Shown piece after piece: positions 23,055 to 35,769 of a stretch of 64,000 bases of DNA. The notes under the pieces were generated by a model, which saw only the letters and a program-made list of their open reading frames with translations, made no database searches and was not told where the DNA came from. Source of the stretch: Zhengitettix transpicula (taxonomy: Eukaryota > Arthropoda > Insecta > Orthoptera > Tetrigidae); the NCBI GenBank assembly GCA_037074705.1, contig JAYJMR010000112.1, forward strand, positions 1-64,000, given 5' to 3'. Every line of letters begins with the position of its first letter. Position 1 is the first letter of the stretch. The position numbers and the translations under genes were made by a program.

Positions 23055-25252
23055 AAATATTACGATATATTAATTAATATTAATGGATTAAGATTTAAGA
23101 AGTGCAGGTTTGACTAATTTTTAAAAAGAACGAGTCATTTATTATGAAATAAGACTTTGTTATTTGAAGATTCTTGGTTGGTGAAATTCCAAACTTGTCG
23201 TCGAAACGTCGAAATATTTTGATATATTAATTAATATTAATAGATTAAGATTTTAGAAGTGCAGGTTTGAGTAATTTTTATAAAGAACGAATCATTTATT
23301 ATGAAATAAGACTTTGTTATTTGAAGATTCTTGGTTGGTGAAATTCCAAACTTGTCGTCGAAACGTCGAAATATTGGGATATATTAATTAATATTAATAG
23401 ATTAAGATTTTAAAAGTGCAGGTTTGACTAATTTTTATAAAGAACGAGTCATTTATTATGAAATAAGACTTTGTTATTTGAAAATTCTTGGTTGGTGAAA
23501 TTCCAAACTTTTCGTCGAAACGTCGAAATATTACGATATATTAATTAATATTAATGGATTAAGATTTTAGAAGTGCAGGTTTGAGTAATTTTTATAAAGA
23601 ACGAGTCATTTATTATGAAATAAGACTTTGTTATTTGAAGATTCTTGGTTGGTGAAATTCCAAACTTGTCGTCGAAACGTCGAAATATTACGATATATTA
23701 ATTAATATTAATGGATTAAGATTTTAGAAGTGCAGGTTTGAGTAATTTTTATAAAGAACGAGTCATTTATTATGAAATAAGACTTTGTTATTTGAAGATT
23801 CTTGGTTGGTGAAATTCCAAACTTGTCGTCGAAACGTCGAAATATTACGATATATTAATTAATATTAATGGATTAAGATTTTAGAAGTGCAGGTTTGAGT
23901 AATTTTTATAAAGAACGAGTCATTTATTATGAAATAAGACTTTGTTATTTGAAGATTCTTGGTTGGTGAAATTCCAAACTTGTCGTCGAAACGTCAAAAT
24001 ATTACGATATATTAATTAATATTAATGGATTAAGATTTAAGAAGTGCAGGTTTGAGTAATTTTTATAAAGAACGAGTCATTTATTATGAAATAAAACTTT
24101 GTTATTTGAAGATTCTTGGTTGGTGAAATTCCAAACTTGTCGTCGAAACGTCGAAATATTACGATATATTAATTAATATTAATGGATTAAGATTTTAGAA
24201 GTGCAGGTTTGAGTAATTTTTATAAAGAACGAGTCATTTATTATGAAATAAGACTTTGTTATTTGAAGATTCGTGGTTGGTGAAATTCCAAACTTGTCGT
24301 CGAAACGTCGAAATATTTTGATATATTAATTAATATTAATAGATTAAGATTTTAGAAGTACTGGTTTGAGTAATTTTTATAAAGAACGAGTCATTTATTA
24401 TGAAATAAGACTTTGTTATTTGAAGATTCTTGGTTGGTGAAATTCCAAACTTGTCGTCGAAACGTCGAAATATTACGATATATTAATTGATATTAATGGA
24501 TTAAGATTTTAGAAATGCAGGTTTGAGTAATTTTTATAAAGAACGAGTCATTTATTATGAAATAAGACTTTGTTATTTGAAGATTCTTGGTTGGTGAAAT
24601 TCCAAACTTGTCGTCGAAACGTCGAAATATTACGATATATTAATTAATATTAATGGGTTAAGATTTTAGAAGTGCTGGTTTGAGTAATTTTTATAAAGAA
24701 CGAGTCATTTATTATGAAATAAGACTTTGTTATTTGAAGATTCTTGGTTGGTGAAATTCCAAACTTGTCGTCGAAACGTCGAAATATTACGATATATTAA
24801 TTAATATTAATGGATGAAGATTTTAGAAGTGCTGGTTTGAGTAATTTTTATAAAGAACGAATCATTTATTATGAAATAAGACTTTGTTATTTGAAGATTC
24901 TTGGTTGGTGAAATTCCAAACTTGTCGTCGAAACGTCGAAATATTACGATATATTAAATAATATTAATGGATTAAGATTTTAGAAGTGCAGGTTTGAGTA
25001 ATTTTTATAAAGAACGAGTCATTTATTATGAAATAAGACTTTGTTATTTGAAGATTCTTGGTTGGTGAAATTCCAAACTTGTCGTCGAAACGTCGAAATA
25101 TTACGATATATTAATTAATATTAATGGATTAAGATTTTAGAAGTGCAGGTTTGAGTAATTTTTATAAAGAACGAGTCATTTATTATGAAATAAGACTTTG
25201 TTATTTGAAGATTCTTGGTTGGTGAAATTCCAAACTTGTCGTCGAAACGTCG
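23055..25252 (+). repeat. Sixteen-monomer-period unit, copy 2 (matching 14 monomers)
   Basis: It matches 20544-22739 monomer by monomer, including every private mark listed there. After 25252 the succession changes to an atagatt monomer with gttttttgaag and then V2 with agataatg, so the match ends there. Differences between the copies are very few (for example ttgaaaattc near 23478), making this one of the youngest large duplications in the window. Confidence 0.93.
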
Positions 25253-26977
25253 AAATATTACGATATATTAATTAATATTAATAGATTAAGATTTTAGAAG
25301 TGCAGGTTTGAGTAATTTTTATAAAGAACGAGTCATTTATTATGAAATAAGACTTTGTTTTTTGAAGATTCTTGGTTGGTGAAATTCCAAACTTGTCGTC
25401 GAAACGTCGAAATATTTTGATATATTAATTAATATTAATAGATAATGATTTTAGAAGTGCTGGTTTGAGTAATTTTTATAAAGAACGAGTCATTTATTAT
25501 GAAATAAGACTTTGTTATTTGAAGATTCTTGGTTGGTGAAATTCCAAACTTGTCGTCGAAACGTCGAAATATTGGGATATATTAATTAATATTAATAGAT
25601 TAAGATTTTAAAAGTGCAGGTTTGACTAATTTTTATAAAGAACGAGTCATTTATTATGAAATAAGATTGTTATTTGAAGATTCTTGGTTGGTGAAATTCC
25701 AAACTTGTCGTCGAAACGTCGAAATATTACGATATATTAATTAATATTAATGGATTAAGATTTTAGAAGTGCAGGTTTGAGTAATTTTTATAAAGAACGA
25801 GTCATTTATTATGAAATAAGACTTTGTTATTTGAAGATTCTTGGTTGGTGAAATTCCAAACTTGTCGTCGAAACGTCGAAATATTATGATATATTAATTA
25901 ATATTAATATATTAAGATTTTAGAAGTGCAGGTTTGAGTAATTTTTATAAAGAACGAATCATTTATTATGAAATAAGACTTTGTTATTTGAAGATTCTTG
26001 GTTGGTGAAATTCCAAACTTGTCGTCGAAACGTCGAAATATTACGATATATTAAATAATATTAATGGATTAAGATTTTAGAAGTGCAGGTTTGAGTAATT
26101 TTTATAAAGAACGAGTCATTTATTATAAAATAAGACTTTGTTATTTGAAGATTCTTGGTTGGTGAAATTCCAAACTTGTCGTCGAAACGTCGAAATATTA
26201 CGATATATTAATTAATATTAATGGATCAAGATTTTAGAAGTGCAGGTTTGAGTAATTTTTATAAAGAACGAGTCATTTATTATGAAATAAGACTTTGTTA
26301 TTTGAAGATTCTTGGTTGGTGAAATTCCAAACTTGTCGTCGAAACGTCGAAATATTACGATATATTAATTAATATTAATGGATTAAGATTTTAGAAGTGC
26401 AGGTTTGAGTAATTTTTATAAAGAACGAGTCATTTATTATGAAATAAGACTTTGTTATTTGAAGATTCTTGGTTGGTGAAATTCCAAACTTGTCGTCGAA
26501 ACGTCGAAATATTATGATATAATAATTAATATTAATATATTAAGATTTTAGAAGTGCAGGTTTGAGTAATTTTTATAAAGAACGAATCATTTATTATGAA
26601 ATAAGACTTTGTTATTTGAAGATTCTTGGTTTGTGAAATTCCAAACTTGTCGTCGAAACGTCGAAATATTACGATATATTAATTAATATTAATGGATTAA
26701 GATTTTAGAAGTGCAGGTTTGAGTAATTTTTATAAAGAACGAGTCATTTATTAAGAAATAAGACTTTGTTATTTGAAGATTCTTGGTTGGTGAAATTCCA
26801 AACTTGTCGTCGAAACGTCGAAATATTATGATATATTAATTAATATTAATAGATTAAGATTTTAGAAGTGCTGGTTTGAGTAATTTTTATAAAGAACGAG
26901 TCATTTATTATGAAATAAGACTTTGTTATTTGAAGATTCTTGGTTGTTGAAATTCCAAACTTGTCGTCGAAACGTCG

Positions 26978-29803
26978 AAATATTGGGATATATTAATTAA
27001 TATTAATGGAATAAGATTTTAGAAGTGCAGGTTTGAGTAATTTTTATAAAGAACGAGTCATTTATTATGAAATAAGACTTTGTTTTTTGAAGATTCTTGG
27101 TTGGTGAAATTCAAAACTTGTCGTCGAAACGTCGAAATATTTTGATATATTAATTAATATTAATAGATTAAGATTTAAGAAGTGCAGGTTTGAGTAATTT
27201 TTATAAAGAACGAGTCATTTATTATGAAATAAGACTTTGTTATTTGAAGATTCTTGGTTGGTGAAATTCCAAACTTGTCGTCGAAACGTCGAAATATAAC
27301 GATATATTAATTAATATTAATGGATTAAGATTTTAGAAGTGCAGGTTTGAGTAATTTTTATAAAGAACGAGTCATTTATTATGAAATAAGACTTTGTTAT
27401 TTGAAGATTCTTGGTTGGTGAAATTCCAAACTTGTCGTCGAAACGTCGAAATATTACGATATATTAATTAATATTAATGGATTAAGATTTTAGAAGTGCT
27501 GGTTTGAGTAATTTTTATAAAGAACGAATCATTTATTATGAAATAAGACTTTGTTATTTGAAGATTCTTGGTTGGTGAAATTCCAAACTTGTCGTCGAAA
27601 CGTCGAATTATTACGATATATTAATTAATATTAATGGATTAAGATTTTAGAAGTGCTGGTTTGAGTAATTTTTATAAAGAACTAGTCATTTATTATGAAA
27701 TAAGACTTTGTTATTTGAAGATTCTTGGTTGGTGAAATTCCAAACTTGTCGTCGAAACGTCGAAATATTATGATATATTAATTAATATTAATAGATTAAG
27801 ATTTTAGAAGTGCAGGTCTGAGTAATTTTTATAAAGAACGAATCATTTATTATGAAATAAGACTTTGTTATTTGAAGATTCTTGGTTGGTGAAATTCCAA
27901 ACTTGTCGTCGAAACGTCGAAATATTACGATATATTAAATAATATTAATGGATTAAGATTTTAGAAGTGCAGGTTTGAGTAATTTTTATAAAGAACGAGT
28001 CATTTATTATGAAATAAGACTTTGTTATTTGAAGATTCTTGGTTGGTGAAATTCCAAACTTGTCGTCGAAACGTCGAAATATTACGATATATTAATTAAT
28101 ATTAATGGATTAAGATTTTAGAAGTGCAGGTTTGAGTAATTTTTATAAAGAACGAGTCATTTATTATGAAATAAGACTTTGTTATTTGAAGATTCTTGGT
28201 TGGTGAAATTCCAAACTTGTCGTCGAAACGTCGAAATATTATGATATATTAATTAATATTAATATATTAAGATTTTAGAAGTGCAGGTTTGAGTAATTTT
28301 TATAAAGAACGAATCATTTATTATGAAATAAGACTTTGTTATTTGAAGATTCTTGGTTGGTGAAATTCCAAACTTGTCGTCGAAACGTCGAAATATTACG
28401 ATATATTAAATAATATTAATGGATTAAGATTTTAGAAGTGCAGGTTTGAGTAATTTTTATAAAGAACGAGTCATTTATTATGAAATAAGACTTTGTTATT
28501 TGAAGATTCTTGGTTGGTGAAATTCCAAACTTGTCGTCGAAACGTCGAAATATTACGATATATTAATTAATATTAATGGATTAAGATTTTAGAAGTGCAG
28601 GTTTGAGTAATTTTTATAAAGAACGAGTCATTTATTATGAAATAAGACTTTGTTATTTGAAGATTCTTGGTTGGTGAAATTCCAAACTTGTCGTCGAAAC
28701 GTCGAAATATTACGATATATTAATTAATATTAATGGATTAAGATTTTAGAAGTGCAGGTTTGAGTAATTTTTATAAAGAACGAGTCATTTATTATGAAAT
28801 AAGACTTTGTTATTTGAAGATTCTTGGTTGGTGAAATTCCAAACTTGTCGTCGAAACGTCGAAATATTACGATATATTAATTAATATTAATGGATTAAGA
28901 TTTTAGAAGTGCAGGTTTGAGTAATTTTTATAAAGAACGAGTCATTTATTATGAAATAAGACTTTGTTATTTGAAGATTCTTGGTTGGTGAAATTCCAAA
29001 CTTGTCGTCGAAACGTCGAAATATTACGATATATTAATTAATATTAATGGATTAAGATTTTAGAAGTGCAGGTTTGAGTAATTTTTATAAAGAACGAGTC
29101 ATTTATTAAGAAATAAGACTTTGTTATTTGAAGATTCTTGGTTGGTGAAATTCCAAACTTGTCGTCGAAACGTCGAAATATTACGATATATTAATTAATA
29201 TAATTAGATTAAGATTTTAGAAATGCAGGTTTGAGTAATTTTTATAAAGAACTAGTCATTTATTATGAAATAAGACTTTGTTATTTGAAGATTCTTGGTT
29301 GGTGAAATTCCAAACTTGTCGTCGAAACGTCGAAATATTACGATATATTAATTAATATTAATGGATTAAGATTTTAGAAGTGCAGGTTTGAGTAATTTTT
29401 ATAAAGAACGAGTCATTTATTATGAAATAAGACTTTGTTATTTGAAGATTCTTGGTTGGTGAAATTCCAAACTTGTCGTCGAAACGTCGAAATATTACGT
29501 TATATTAATTAATATTAATGGATTAAGATTTTAGAAGTGCAGGTTTGAGTAATTTTTATAAAGAACGAAACATTTATTATGAAATAAGACTTTGTTATTT
29601 GAAGATTCTTGGTTGGTGAAATTCAAAACTTGTCGTCGAAACGTCGAAATATTTTGATATATTAATTAATATTAATAGATTAAGATTTTAGAAGTGCAGG
29701 TTTGAGTAATTTTTATAAAGAACGAGTCATTTATTATGAAATAAGACTTTGTTATTTGAAGATTCTTGGTTGTTGAAATTCCAAACTTGTCGTCGAAACG
29801 TCG
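26978..29803 (+). repeat. Variable higher-order cassette, copy alpha (18 monomers)
   Basis: The unit starts at an attgggatat monomer with atggaataag. Marks follow in order: attttgatat (with tttaagaag in this copy), atataacgat, gctgg with gaatcat, gctgg with actagtc, caggtctgag with gaatcat, attaaataat, consensus, attatgatat with atatatt, attaaataat, consensus monomers, ttaagaaat, and gaaatgcagg with actagtc. The next atggaataag start is at 29804, 2826 bp or exactly 18 monomers later. Confidence 0.9.
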
Positions 29804-32800
29804 AAATATTGGGATATATTAATTAATATTAATGGAATAAGATTTTAGAAGTGCAGGTTTGAGTAATTTTTATAAAGAACGAGTCATTTATTATGAAATA
29901 AGACTTTGTTATTTGAAGATTCTTGGTTGGTGAAATTCAAAACTTGTCGTCGAAACGTCGAAATATTTTGATATATTAATTAATATTAATAGATTAAGAT
30001 TTTAGAAGTGCAGGTTTGAGTAATTTTTATAAAGAACGAGTCATTTATTATGAAATAAGACTTTGTTATTTGAAGATTCTTGGTTGGTGAAATTCCAAAC
30101 TTGTCGTCGAAACGTCGAAATATAACGATATATTAATTAATATTAATGGATTAAGATTTTAGAAGTGCAGGTTTGAGTAATTTTTATAAAGAACGAGTCA
30201 TTTATTATGAAATAAGACTTTGTTATTTGAAGATTCTTGGTTGGTGAAATTCAAAACTTGTCGTCGAAACGTCGAAATATTTTGATATATTAATTAATAT
30301 TAATAGATTAAGATTTAAGAAGTGCAGGTTTGAGTAATTTTTATAAAGAACGAGTCATTTATTATGAAATAAGACTTTGTTATTTGAAGATTCTTGGTTG
30401 GTGAAATTCCAAACTTGTCGTCGAAACGTCGAAATATAACGATATATTAATTAATATTAATGGATTAAGATTTTAGAAGTGCAGGTTTGAGTAATTTTTA
30501 TAAAGAACGAGTCATTTATTATGAAATAAGACTTTGTTATTTGAAGATTCTTGGTTGGTGAAATTCCAAACTTGTCGTCGAAACGTCGAAATATTACGAT
30601 ATATTAATTAATATTAATGGATTAAGATTTTAGAAGTGCTGGTTTGAGTAATTTTTATAAAGAACGAATCATTTATTATGAAATAAGACTTTGTTATTTG
30701 AAGATTCTTGGTTGGTGAAATTCCAAACTTGTCGTCGAAACGTCGAAATATTACGATATATTAATTAATATTAATGGATTAAGATTTTAGAAGTGCTGGT
30801 TTGAGTAATTTTTATAAAGAACTAGTCATTTATTATGAAATAAGACTTTGTTATTTGAAGATTCTTGGTTGGTGAAATTCCAAACTTGTAGTCGAAACGT
30901 CGAAATATTATGATATATTAATTAATATTAATAGATTAAGATTTTAGAAGTGCAGGTCTGAGTAATTTTTATAAAGAACGAATCATTTATTATGAAATAA
31001 GACTTTGTTATTTGAAGATTCTTGGTTGGTGAAATTCCAAACTTGTCGTCGAAACGTCGAAATATTACGATATATTAAATAATATTAATGGATTAAGATT
31101 TTAGAAGTGCAGGTTTGAGTAATTTTTATAAAGAACGAGTCATTTATTATGAAATAAGACTTTGTTATTTGAAGATTCTTGGTTGGTGAAATTCCAAACT
31201 TGTCGTCGAAACGTCGAAATATTACGATATATTAATTAATATTAATGGATTAAGATTTTAGAAGTGCAGGTTTGAGTAATTTTTATAAAGAACGAGTCAT
31301 TTATTATGAAATAAGACTTTGTTATTTGAAGATTCTTGGTTGGTGAAATTCCAAACTTGTCGTGGAAACGTCGAAATATTATGATATATTAATTAATATT
31401 AATATATTAAGATTTTAGAAGTGCAGGTTTGAGTAATTTTTATAAAGAACGAATCATTTATTATGAAATAAGACTTTGTTATTTGAAGATTCTTGGTTGG
31501 TGAAATTCCAAACTTGTCGTCGAAACGTCGAAATATTACGATATATTAAATAATATTAATGGATTAAGATTTTAGAAGTGCAGGTTTGAGTAATTTTTAT
31601 AAAGAACGAGTCATTTATTATGAAATAAGACTTTGTTATTTGAAGATTCTTGGTTGGTGAAATTCCAAACTTGTCGTCGAAACGTCGAAATATTACGATA
31701 TATTAATTAATATTAATGGATTAAGATTTTAGAAGTGCAGGTTTGAGTAATTTTTATAAAGAACGAGTCATTTATTATGAAATAAGACTTTGTTATTTGA
31801 AGATTCTTGGTTGGTGAAATTCCAAACTTGTCGTCGAAACGTCGAAATATTACGATATATTAATTAATATTAATGGATTAAGATTTTAGAAGTGCAGGTT
31901 TGAGTAATTTTTATAAAGAACGAGTCATTTATTAAGAAATAAGACTTTGTTATATGAAGATTCTTGGTTGGTGAAATTGCAAACTTGTCGTCGAAACGTC
32001 GAAATATTACGATATCTTAATTAATATTAATAGATTAAGATTTTAGTAATGCAGGTTTGAGTAATTTTTATAAAGAACTAGTCATTTATTATGAAATAAG
32101 ACCTTGTTATTTGAAGATTCTTGGTTGGTGAAATTCCAAACTTGTCGTCGAAACGTCGAAATATTACGATATATTAAATAATATTAATGGATTAAGATTT
32201 TAGAAGTGCAGGTTTGAGTAATTTTTATAAAGAACGAGTCATTTATTATGAAATAAGACTTTGTTATTTGAAGATTCTTGGTTGGTGAAATTCCAAACTT
32301 GTCGTCGAAACGTCGAAATATTACGATTTATTAATTAATATTAATGGATTAAGATTTTAGAAGTGCAGGTCTGAGTAATTTTTATAAAGAACGAATCATT
32401 TATTATGAAATAAGACTTTGTTATTTGAAGATTCTTGGTTGGTGAAATTCCAAACTTGTCGTCGAAACGTCGAAATATTACGATATATTAAATAATATTA
32501 ATGGATTAAGATTTTAGAAGTGCAGGTTTGAGTAATTTTTATAAAGAACGAGTCATTTATTATGAAATAAGACTTTGTTATTTGAAGATTCTTGGTTGGT
32601 GAAATTCCAAACTTGTCGTCGAAACGTCGAAATATTACGATATATTAATTAATATTAATGGATTAAGATTTTAGAAGTGCAGGTTTGAGTAATTTTTATA
32701 AAGAACGAGTCATTAATTATGAAATAAGACTTTGTTATTTGAAGATTCTTGGTTGGTGAAATTCCAAACTTGTCGTCGAAACGTCGAAATATTATGATAT

Positions 32801-33571
32801 ATTAATTAATATTAATATATTAAGATTTTAGAAGTGCAGGTTTGAGTAATTTTTATAAAGAACGAATCATTTATTATGAAATAAGACTTTGTTATTTGAA
32901 GATTCTTGGTTGGTGAAATTCCAAACTTGTCGTCGAAACGTCGAAATATTAGGTTATATTAAATAATATTAATGGATTAAGATTTTAGAAGTGCAGGTTT
33001 GAGTAATTTTTATAAAGAACGAGTCATTTATTATGAAATAAGACTTTGTTATTTGAAGATTCTTGGTTGGTGAAATTCCAAACTTGTCGTCGAAACGTCG
33101 AAATATTACGATATATTAATTAATATTAATGGATTAAGATTTTAGAAGTGCAGGTTTGAGTAATTTTTATAAAGAACGAGTCATTTATTATGAAATAAGA
33201 CTTTGTTATTTGAAGATTCTTGGTTGGTGAAATTCCAAACTTGTCGTCGAAACGTCGAAATATTACGATATATTAATTAATATTAATGGATTAAGATTTT
33301 AGAAGTGCAGGTTTGAGTAATTTTTATAAAGAACGAGTCATTTATTAAGAAATAAGACTTTGTTATTTGAAGATTCTTGGTTGGTGAAATTCCAAACTTG
33401 TCGTCGAAACGTCGAAATATTATGATATATTAATTAATATTAATAGATTAAGATTTTAGAAGTGCTGGTTTGAGTAATTTTTATAAAGAACGAGTCATTT
33501 ATTATGAAATAAGACTTTGTTATTTGAAGATTCTTGGTTGTTGAAATTCCAAACTTGTCGTCGAAACGTCG
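29804..33571 (+). repeat. Variable higher-order cassette, copy beta (24 monomers)
   Basis: It has the same ordered marks as 26978-29803 but is expanded. The pair attttgatat then atataacgat is doubled (29961-30274 and 30275-30588), and the stretch starting at caggtctgag (30953) recurs nine monomers (1413 bp) later at 32366. Together these explain the greater length. The cgtggaaac, aggttatatt and tatatgaag changes are private to this copy. Confidence 0.9.
29961..30588 (+). repeat. Duplicated dimer inside copy beta (2 x 314 bp)
   Basis: The pair attttgatat then atataacgat occurs twice in a row, at 29961-30274 and 30275-30588. The second attttgatat member carries tttaagaag, matching copy alpha (27174), while the first has tttagaag, matching copy gamma. 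The two halves therefore may descend from different parental cassettes. Confidence 0.75.
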
Positions 33572-35769
33572 AAATATTGGGATATATTAATTAATATTAA
33601 TGGAATAAGATTTTAGAAGTGCAGGTTTGAGTAATTTTTATAAAGAACGAGTCATTTATTATGAAATAAGACTTTGTTATTTGAAGATTCTTGGTTGGTG
33701 AAATTCAAAACTTGTCGTCGAAACGTCGAAATATTTTGATATATTAATTAATATTAATAGATTAAGATTTTAGAAGTGCAGGTTTGAGTAATTTTTATAA
33801 AGAACGAGTCATTTATTATGAAATAAGACTTTGTTATTTGAAGATTCTTGGTTGGTGAAATTCCAAACTTGTCGTCGAAACGTCGAAATATAACGATATA
33901 TTAATTAATATTAATGGATTAAGATTTTAGAAGTGCAGGTTTGAGTAATTTTTATAAAGAACGAGTCATTTATTATGAAATAAGACTTTGTTATTTGAAG
34001 ATTCTTGGTTGGTGAAATTCCAAACTTGTCGTCGAAACGTCTAAATATTACGATATATTAATTAATATTAATGGATTAAGATTTTAGAAGTGCTGGTTTG
34101 AGTAATTTTTATAAAGAACGAATCATTTATTATGAAATAAGACTTTGTTATTTGAAGATTCTTGGTTGGTGAAATTCCAAACTTGTCGTCGAAACGTCGA
34201 AATATTACGATATATTAATTAATATTAATGGATTAAGATTTTAGAAGTGCTGGTTTGAGTAATTTTTATAAAGAACGAGTCATTTATTATGAAATAAGAC
34301 TTTGTTATTTGAAGATTCTTGGTTGGTGAAATTCCAAACTTGTCGTCGAAACGTCGAAATATTATGATATATTAATTAATATTAATAGATTAAGATTTTA
34401 GAAGTGCAGGTCTGAGTAATTTTTATAAAGAACGAATCATTTATTATGAAATAAGACTTTGTTATTTGAAGATTCTTGGTTGGTGAAATTCCAAACTTGT
34501 CGTCGAAACGTCGAAATATTACGATATATTAAATAATATTAATGGATTAAGATTTTAGAAGTGCAGGTTTGAGTAATTTTTATAAAGAACGAGTCATTTA
34601 TTATGAAATAAGACTTTGTTATTTGAAGATTCTTGGTTGGTGAAATTCCAAACTTGTCGTCGAAACGTCGAAATATTATGATATATTAATTAATATTAAT
34701 ATATTAAGATTTTAGAAGTGCAGGTTTGAGTAATTTTTATAAAGAACGAATCATTTATTATGAAATAAGACTTTGTTATTTAAAGGTTCTTGGTTGGTGA
34801 AATTCCAAACTTGTCGTCGAAACGTCGAAATATTACGATATATTAAATAATATTAATGGATTAAGATTTTAGAAGTGCAGGTTTGAGTAATTTTTATAAA
34901 GAACGAGTCATTTATTATGAAATAAGACTTTGTTATTTGAAGATTCTTGGTTGGTGAAATTCCAAACTTGTCGTCGAAACGTCGAAATATTACGATATAT
35001 TAATTAATATTAATGGATTAAGATTTTAGAAGTGCAGGTTTGAGTAATTTTTATAAAGAACGAGTCATTTATTATGAAATAAGACTTTGTTATTTGAAGA
35101 TTCTTGGTTGGTGAAATTCCAAACTTGTCGTCGAAACGTCGAAATATTACGATATATTAATTAATATTAATGGATTAAGATTTTAGAAGTGCAGGTTTGA
35201 GTAATTTTTATAAAGAACGAGTCATTTATTAAGAAATAAGACTTTGTTATTTGAAGATTCTTGGTTGGTAAAATTCAAAACTTGTCGTCGAAACGTCGAA
35301 ATATTACGATATATTAATTAATATTAATAGATTAAGATTTTAGAAATGCAGGTTTGAGTAATTTTTATAAAGAACTAGTCATTTATTATGAAATAAGACT
35401 TTGTTATTTGAAGATTCTTGGTTGGTGAAATTCCAAACTTGTCGTCGAAACGTCGAAATATTACGATATATTAATTAATATTAATGGATTAAGATTTTAG
35501 AAGTGCAGGTTTGAGTAATTTTTATAAAGAACGAGTCATTTATTATGAAATAAGACTTTGTTATTTGAAGATTCTTGGTTGGTGAAATTCCAAACTTGTC
35601 GTCGAAACGTCGAAATATTATGATATATTAATTAATATTAATAGATTAAGATTTTAGAAGTGCTGGTTTGAGTAATTTTTATAAAGAACGAGTCATTTAT
35701 TATGAAATAAGACTTTGTTATTTGAAGATTCTTGGTTGGTGAAATTCCAAACTTGTCGTCGAAACGTCG
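33572..35769 (+). repeat. Variable higher-order cassette, copy gamma (14 monomers)
   Basis: It has the same succession as the alpha and beta copies but shorter: one consensus monomer after attaaataat is missing, so caggtctgag (34357), attaaataat (34514) and attatgatat with atatatt (34671) follow without a gap. The caggtctgag marks at 30953 and 34407 are exactly 22 monomers apart. The actagtc mark is absent from the 34200 monomer but present at 35299. A fourth start at 35770 keeps the order for only about two monomers before diverging. Confidence 0.88.
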
